From contig CAZELU010000023.1 in NCBI GenBank assembly GCA_964513215.1, forward strand, positions 1-32,770: DNA of 32,770 bases, read 5' to 3'. Source of the DNA: Casp-actino8 sp964513215. GTDB taxonomy: Bacteria > Actinomycetota > Acidimicrobiia > Acidimicrobiales > Ilumatobacteraceae. The notes beneath the pieces are model-generated. The model was not told the origin of the DNA. It saw nothing but the letters and a program-made list of their open reading frames with translations, and made no database searches. The position numbers and the translations under genes were made by a program. Each line of letters opens with the position of its first letter. Positions within the stretch are counted from its first letter, which is position 1. Positions 29,466 to 32,770 of the stretch are shown in pieces.

Positions 29466-30731
29466 GTGGCGGACAGTGAGAAGAACCCGGACGACTCGTG
29501 GGAACTCGTGCGTCCGTCGGGGCAACCAACCGTCCCGATGAATCCTGTTCACTACGCCAAACCACCGTCATCGGCCGTCACCGGTTCGGATCCCGCCGAA
29601 CTCTTCGGCGCATCCGACGAATCGCGGGGGCTCAACCGACCCACCCGTCAGAACGGAGCTCCGCTGTTGGTCGGACTCACTTCGTTCGTCGGCATGGTGA
29701 TCGTCGGATTGGTTCTCGTGCTGGTGTTCGATGGCGGACAGCAAACAGCAACACCCATCACTTCTCCGGTGCTGTCGTTCGGTCCACAGAGCACCACCGC
29801 GACTGTGCAGCCCGCCACCACCCCACCGAGTTCGCTCGTCGCAACAACGGCTCCAACCCGGACTACCACGACGACCGTACCCATCGCTGGCGCTCCCCTC
29901 GCCGACTCACTTCTCACCGCCGGGCCCGATGGCGTCTACGCCGTCGACCCGGGCGGCAAGACTCGCCTGATCGATGGCTCGTACGAGCGAGCCTTCGCGT
30001 TGTCGAACGACTCGTTCCTCGTGCAACCGGAAGGTGACACCGCCGTCGACCCCGACGAGACGAGTATCTATCTCGTCGAAGGCGATGCCGTACCGAAGAG
30101 GGTCATCGCACCCGAACCCGGCGTGGACGAGTGGCTCACCCTGCACGACGTGATTCGCCGCGGAGGTGACTGGTTCGCGCTGATCTCCGCACGTAGTGGC
30201 ACCGGTCCTGACGACACCACGATCAGTATCCGATTGGTTGGAGTGTCGACCGGTAGCGACATCTCATTCGGCGAGATCAGCGGATGGGAGACCCAACTCG
30301 GCCGACTCTCGCTCGGGAACGGCAACGTGGTCGGCGAGATTCGAACGGTCAGCAGCCACTCCCCGTTGTTCCTCGCTCTCGACGGAGCCGAGTCGCTCGA
30401 GCCCACACCGTTCGGACTGGCCGAGACGTACGACGACTGCGACGTGTGCCCACGCGCCTTCGCGATCGATGACGGTGGTCAACGAATGGCCTGGATCGAA
30501 GGCGATGTCGTGGTCGTCATCGACATCGCCACCACCGACCGGCTGGCCACCTACACCCTCCCCGATGGAACCGGTGCGGTGATCGACTCTCTCGAACTCG
30601 GTCGATCATCGATCGTGATGAATCGACGCCAGTTCGCCAATCAGCCGATGCTCGCGGCGTGGATCATCGGAAGCGACGGCAGCATCGCAACCGCACCGGT
30701 CTCGGGCTTCTCGTTGTTCAACGTGCGCTGA
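29466..30731 (+). CDS. Single-pass membrane protein with large extracytoplasmic beta domain, unknown function
   Basis: The 421-residue product has a cytoplasmic N-terminus of about 60 residues and one transmembrane segment (P-L-L-V-G-L-T-S-F-V-G-M-V-I-V-G-L-V-L-V-L-V-F). A Thr/Pro/Ser-rich linker follows, then about 280 residues of alternating strands with G-P-D-G-V-Y-A-V-D-P-G-G-K and D-D-G-G-Q-R-M-A-W-I-E-G-D type repeats. These look like a beta-propeller. One Cys pair (D-D-C-D-V-C-P) may form a disulfide. I do not recognise a family. The start is the GTG at 29466, supported by a -10-like hexamer; longer frames cross the hairpin and the previous gene. The last 14 bases overlap the convergent ATP-grasp gene. 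Confidence 0.75.
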   Translation: MADSEKNPDDSWELVRPSGQPTVPMNPVHYAKPPSSAVTGSDPAELFGASDESRGLNRPTRQNGAPLLVGLTSFVGMVIVGLVLVLVFDGGQQTATPITSPVLSFGPQSTTATVQPATTPPSSLVATTAPTRTTTTTVPIAGAPLADSLLTAGPDGVYAVDPGGKTRLIDGSYERAFALSNDSFLVQPEGDTAVDPDETSIYLVEGDAVPKRVIAPEPGVDEWLTLHDVIRRGGDWFALISARSGTGPDDTTISIRLVGVSTGSDISFGEISGWETQLGRLSLGNGNVVGEIRTVSSHSPLFLALDGAESLEPTPFGLAETYDDCDVCPRAFAIDDGGQRMAWIEGDVVVVIDIATTDRLATYTLPDGTGAVIDSLELGRSSIVMNRRQFANQPMLAAWIIGSDGSIATAPVSGFSLFNVR

Positions 30732-31590
30732 GTGCAGCACCGATCGCACGCGCGATGTTCGACGGCGCGTCGGGGTGCATGGCCAGGAACAGACTCGGCT
30801 CGGTGAGTTCGAGTTCGACGATCACCGGGCCATCGTCGGTAGGCAGCAGATCGATGCGCGCGTACAACAACGTTCCGAACCGCTGATCGAGCCAGGCCAT
30901 CGCGCGCTCACCCAGTGCCAACTCGGCCACTGACGGCTCGCGGGGGTCGATACGTTCGCGTGCGAAAAGATCACCAGCCACATCCTTGGGAGCCGAGAGC
31001 AACGGACCCTTGGCGAACGCGTGGCTGAACGTCCCGCCCATGAACACCAATCCGGTCTCGTCGTCGGAGTCGACCCGCGACAGATAGGGCTGGACCATCA
31101 CACTGCGCCGCGAATCGAGCAGGCCGCGCACGTGCCGAATCGCCGACACCGACTCGTCGTGTCGTTCGGTGTCGTTGCTGCCCGCGCTCACGCACGGCTT
31201 CACGACCACGTGTCCCGACTCGAGAAGCGTCTCGACTCGCGACATCCACGAATCATCTGTGGACGGCTCGACGAACACGGTGGGCACGATGGGCAATCCA
31301 GCCGCTTCGGCCTCGAGCAAGTAGTGCTTGTCGGTGTTCCAGCGCAACACGGCAGCCGAGTTGGCCAGCACACTCAGACGATCGACGCGATCGATCCAGG
31401 CGTGGAAGTCGTCGAGGCGCCGGTGGTAGTCCCATGTCGAACGCACCACGCTCAGTGCACACGACGCCCACGTGGCGTCGTCGAGTTCGTCGTCCCACGC
31501 GAGTTCGCGCCACGCGATGTCGGCTTCGTCGAGTGCTGCCTTCAACAACGGCATGTCGTCGTCGATCCCCCACGCCGCGCGAGAGGTCAC
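30718..31590 (-). CDS. ATP-grasp enzyme (RimK / glutathione synthetase-like)
   Basis: The 290-residue product has the layout of ATP-grasp ligases that join a carboxylate to an amine or thiol with ATP. An N-terminal domain holds V-V-R-S-T-W-D-Y-H-R-R-L-D-D-F, followed by N-T-D-K-H-Y-L-L and V-V-V-K-P-C-V-S-A-G-S (ATP-binding Lys). The metal-binding end reads A-R-I-D-L-L-P-T-D-D-G-P-V-I-V-E-L-E-L-T-E-P-S-L-F. These match RimK-like or DcsG-like proteins; the substrate is unknown. The start is GTG at 31588-31590 or TTG just upstream. Only 8 bases separate it from the groEL terminator hairpin, so its promoter is unclear. Confidence 0.86.
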   Translation of the reverse strand: MTSRAAWGIDDDMPLLKAALDEADIAWRELAWDDELDDATWASCALSVVRSTWDYHRRLDDFHAWIDRVDRLSVLANSAAVLRWNTDKHYLLEAEAAGLPIVPTVFVEPSTDDSWMSRVETLLESGHVVVKPCVSAGSNDTERHDESVSAIRHVRGLLDSRRSVMVQPYLSRVDSDDETGLVFMGGTFSHAFAKGPLLSAPKDVAGDLFARERIDPREPSVAELALGERAMAWLDQRFGTLLYARIDLLPTDDGPVIVELELTEPSLFLAMHPDAPSNIARAIGAALSAR

Positions 31591-31598
31591 CAATGCAA

Positions 31599-31626
31599 CA
31601 GGACCCCGGGTCGCCCCGGGGTCCTG
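31599..31626 (-). terminator. Terminator hairpin after groEL
   Basis: A perfect 12-bp stem (CAGGACCCCGGG on the plus strand) with a 4-base loop begins 26 bases after the groEL stop. It is the strongest hairpin in the window. No long T-run follows. It sits directly against the start of the ATP-grasp gene on the same strand. Confidence 0.8.
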
Positions 31627-31652
31627 CCGTGAACTGCTGTGGGTGGAAAGAC

Positions 31653-32770
31653 TCAGAAGTCTTCCATGCCGCCACCGGGCATGGCCGGGGCGTCCTTCTC
31701 GGGCTTGTCGGCCACCACGGCTTCGGTGGTGAGGAACAGCGCAGCAATGGATGCGGCGTTCTGCAGTGCCGAACGCGTCACCTTCGCGGCGTCGATCACG
31801 CCGAGCTTCACGAGATCGGTGTACTCACCGGTGGCCGCATTGAGGCCCTCGGCACCCTTCAGGTTGCGCACCTTCTCGACCACGACGCCACCTTCGAGAC
31901 CGGCGTTCTCGGCGATCTGCTTGAGCGGAGCCTCGAGCGACTTGGCGACCAAGCGAGCACCGGTTGCCTCGTCACCGCTGAGCTTCTCGACAGCGGCGAG
32001 AACCGCGGCCTGCGAACGGAGCAACGCGACTCCGCCACCGGGAACGACACCTTCTTCGATGGCGGCCTTGGTGGTGCTCACCGCGTCTTCGATGCGGTGC
32101 TTCTTCTCCTTGAGTTCGACTTCGGTGGCGGCGCCGACCTTCAGCACGGCCACGCCACCCGACAACTTGGCCAGACGCTCCTGGAGCTTCTCGCGGTCGT
32201 AGTCGGAATCGGTGTTGTCGATCTCGGTCTTGATCTGGTTGATGCGACCCTTGATGTCGTCGTCATCGCCCGCACCTTCGACGAGAGTGGTCTCGTCCTT
32301 GGTGATGATGATCTTCTTGGCGCGGCCGAGCAGATCGAGGGTGGCGTTCTCGAGCTTGAGACCCACCTCTTCGCTGATGACCTGACCACCGGTGAGGATC
32401 GCCATGTCCTGCAGCATCGCCTTGCGGCGCTCGCCGAAACCGGGAGCCTTGACGGCCACCGACTTGAACGTGCCACGGATCTTGTTGACGACCAAAGTGG
32501 CGAGAGCTTCACCCTCGATGTCTTCGGCGATGATCACGAGCGGACGGCCGCTCTGCATGACCTTCTCGAGGACCGGGAGCATGTCGCGGACCGACGAGAT
32601 CTTCGACGACACGAGCAGGATGTACGGGTCGTCGAGGACGGCCTCCATGCGCTCGGGGTCGGTCACGAAGTAGGGCGAGATGTAGCCCTTGTCGAAGCGC
32701 ATACCTTCGACGAGGTCCATCTCCATGCCGAAGGTCTGGCTCTCTTCCACGGTGATCACACCGTCCTTGC
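31653..32770 (-). CDS. groL: Chaperonin GroEL, C-terminal two thirds
   Basis: About 372 residues of the 60-kDa chaperonin are visible; the 5' end lies beyond the window. Visible are V-E-E-S-Q-T-F-G-M-E-M-D-L-V-E-G-M-R-F-D-K-G-Y of the apical hinge, A-V-K-A-P-G-F-G-E-R-R-K, E-E-G-V-V-P-G-G-G-V-A-L-L and the end A-M-P-G-G-G-M-E-D-F. The tail is short and Gly/Met type, not the His-rich tail of actinobacterial GroEL1, so this is the housekeeping, GroEL2-like copy. It folds cytosolic proteins as a double ring with GroES. A strong terminator hairpin follows. Confidence 0.97.
   Translation of the reverse strand, partial: KDGVITVEESQTFGMEMDLVEGMRFDKGYISPYFVTDPERMEAVLDDPYILLVSSKISSVRDMLPVLEKVMQSGRPLVIIAEDIEGEALATLVVNKIRGTFKSVAVKAPGFGERRKAMLQDMAILTGGQVISEEVGLKLENATLDLLGRAKKIIITKDETTLVEGAGDDDDIKGRINQIKTEIDNTDSDYDREKLQERLAKLSGGVAVLKVGAATEVELKEKKHRIEDAVSTTKAAIEEGVVPGGGVALLRSQAAVLAAVEKLSGDEATGARLVAKSLEAPLKQIAENAGLEGGVVVEKVRNLKGAEGLNAATGEYTDLVKLGVIDAAKVTRSALQNAASIAALFLTTEAVVADKPEKDAPAMPGGGMEDF

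Noticed and set aside
1..32770. CRISPR arrays, insertion sequences, tRNA or rRNA genes, prophage or defence genes
   Set aside because: I read both strands for repeats with spacers, transposase motifs and tRNA-like cloverleafs and saw none. No gene stretch looks foreign in base composition.

Overview
The window looks like a contig from a high-GC actinobacterium, most likely class Acidimicrobiia (Ilumatobacteraceae-like is my guess). It carries several actinobacterial signature families: a mycothiol-dependent isomerase-type DinB protein, a PAC2 protein with an acidic tail, an SCO6745-like protein and a 59-residue CxxC protein. Packing is tight. No gene-free stretch exceeds about 150 bases and many convergent neighbours lie 2-26 bases apart. 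At least ten genes have a TANNNT hexamer 6-7 bases before an ATG or GTG and no Shine-Dalgarno, so leaderless transcription seems common. A run of exactly 100 N (9840-9939) marks a scaffold join inside selO.

Layout. 1-1327: end of a carotenoid oxygenase gene, the small CxxC gene and an MDMPI-type protein. 1350-4173: a molybdate import operon, modA-modB-modC, translationally coupled to a PadR-like regulator and preceded by a perfect operator-like inverted repeat. 4176-7824: release factor 3 divergent from an MFS exporter plus DODA-type dioxygenase pair. 7828-9278: a DUF1185 / hydroxyacid dehydrogenase pair. 9382-11773: selO (gapped) and a secreted helical protein with a small lipoprotein. 11800-16043: NodB deacetylase, GNAT, SCO6745-like protein, a thioredoxin-fold gene with an in-frame TGA, and PAC2. 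16057-20099: NUDIX, glnD and a lipoprotein esterase. 20185-24624: an unknown gene, homospermidine synthase, Rieske ferredoxin, Rieske oxygenase and an AlaX editing protein, all on the minus strand. 24695-32770: a branched-chain-type binding lipoprotein, fdhD, a membrane protein, a lipoprotein with a papain-like Cys/His/Asp signature, a single-pass membrane protein, an ATP-grasp enzyme and the 3' part of groEL.

The most notable object is the gene at 13978-15057. The frame crosses a TGA at 14320-14322, exactly where the redox-active residue of a thioredoxin-like motif belongs (W-S-S-Y-TGA-G-C-R). It then continues through 244 further sense codons of clearly homologous protein. A perfect 7-bp hairpin with a G-containing 5-base loop begins 13 bases after the TGA, with its loop 20 bases after it, as expected of a bacterial SECIS element. 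I interpret the gene as a selenoprotein. With modABC and fdhD in the same window, this suggests the cell handles both selenium and molybdenum and may make a formate dehydrogenase encoded elsewhere. No selA, selB, selD or tRNA-Sec is in the window, so Sec decoding remains an inference. A second point of interest is the four-gene run Rieske oxygenase, Rieske ferredoxin, homospermidine synthase, unknown protein. The oxygenase has Glu where most relatives have the bridging Asp.
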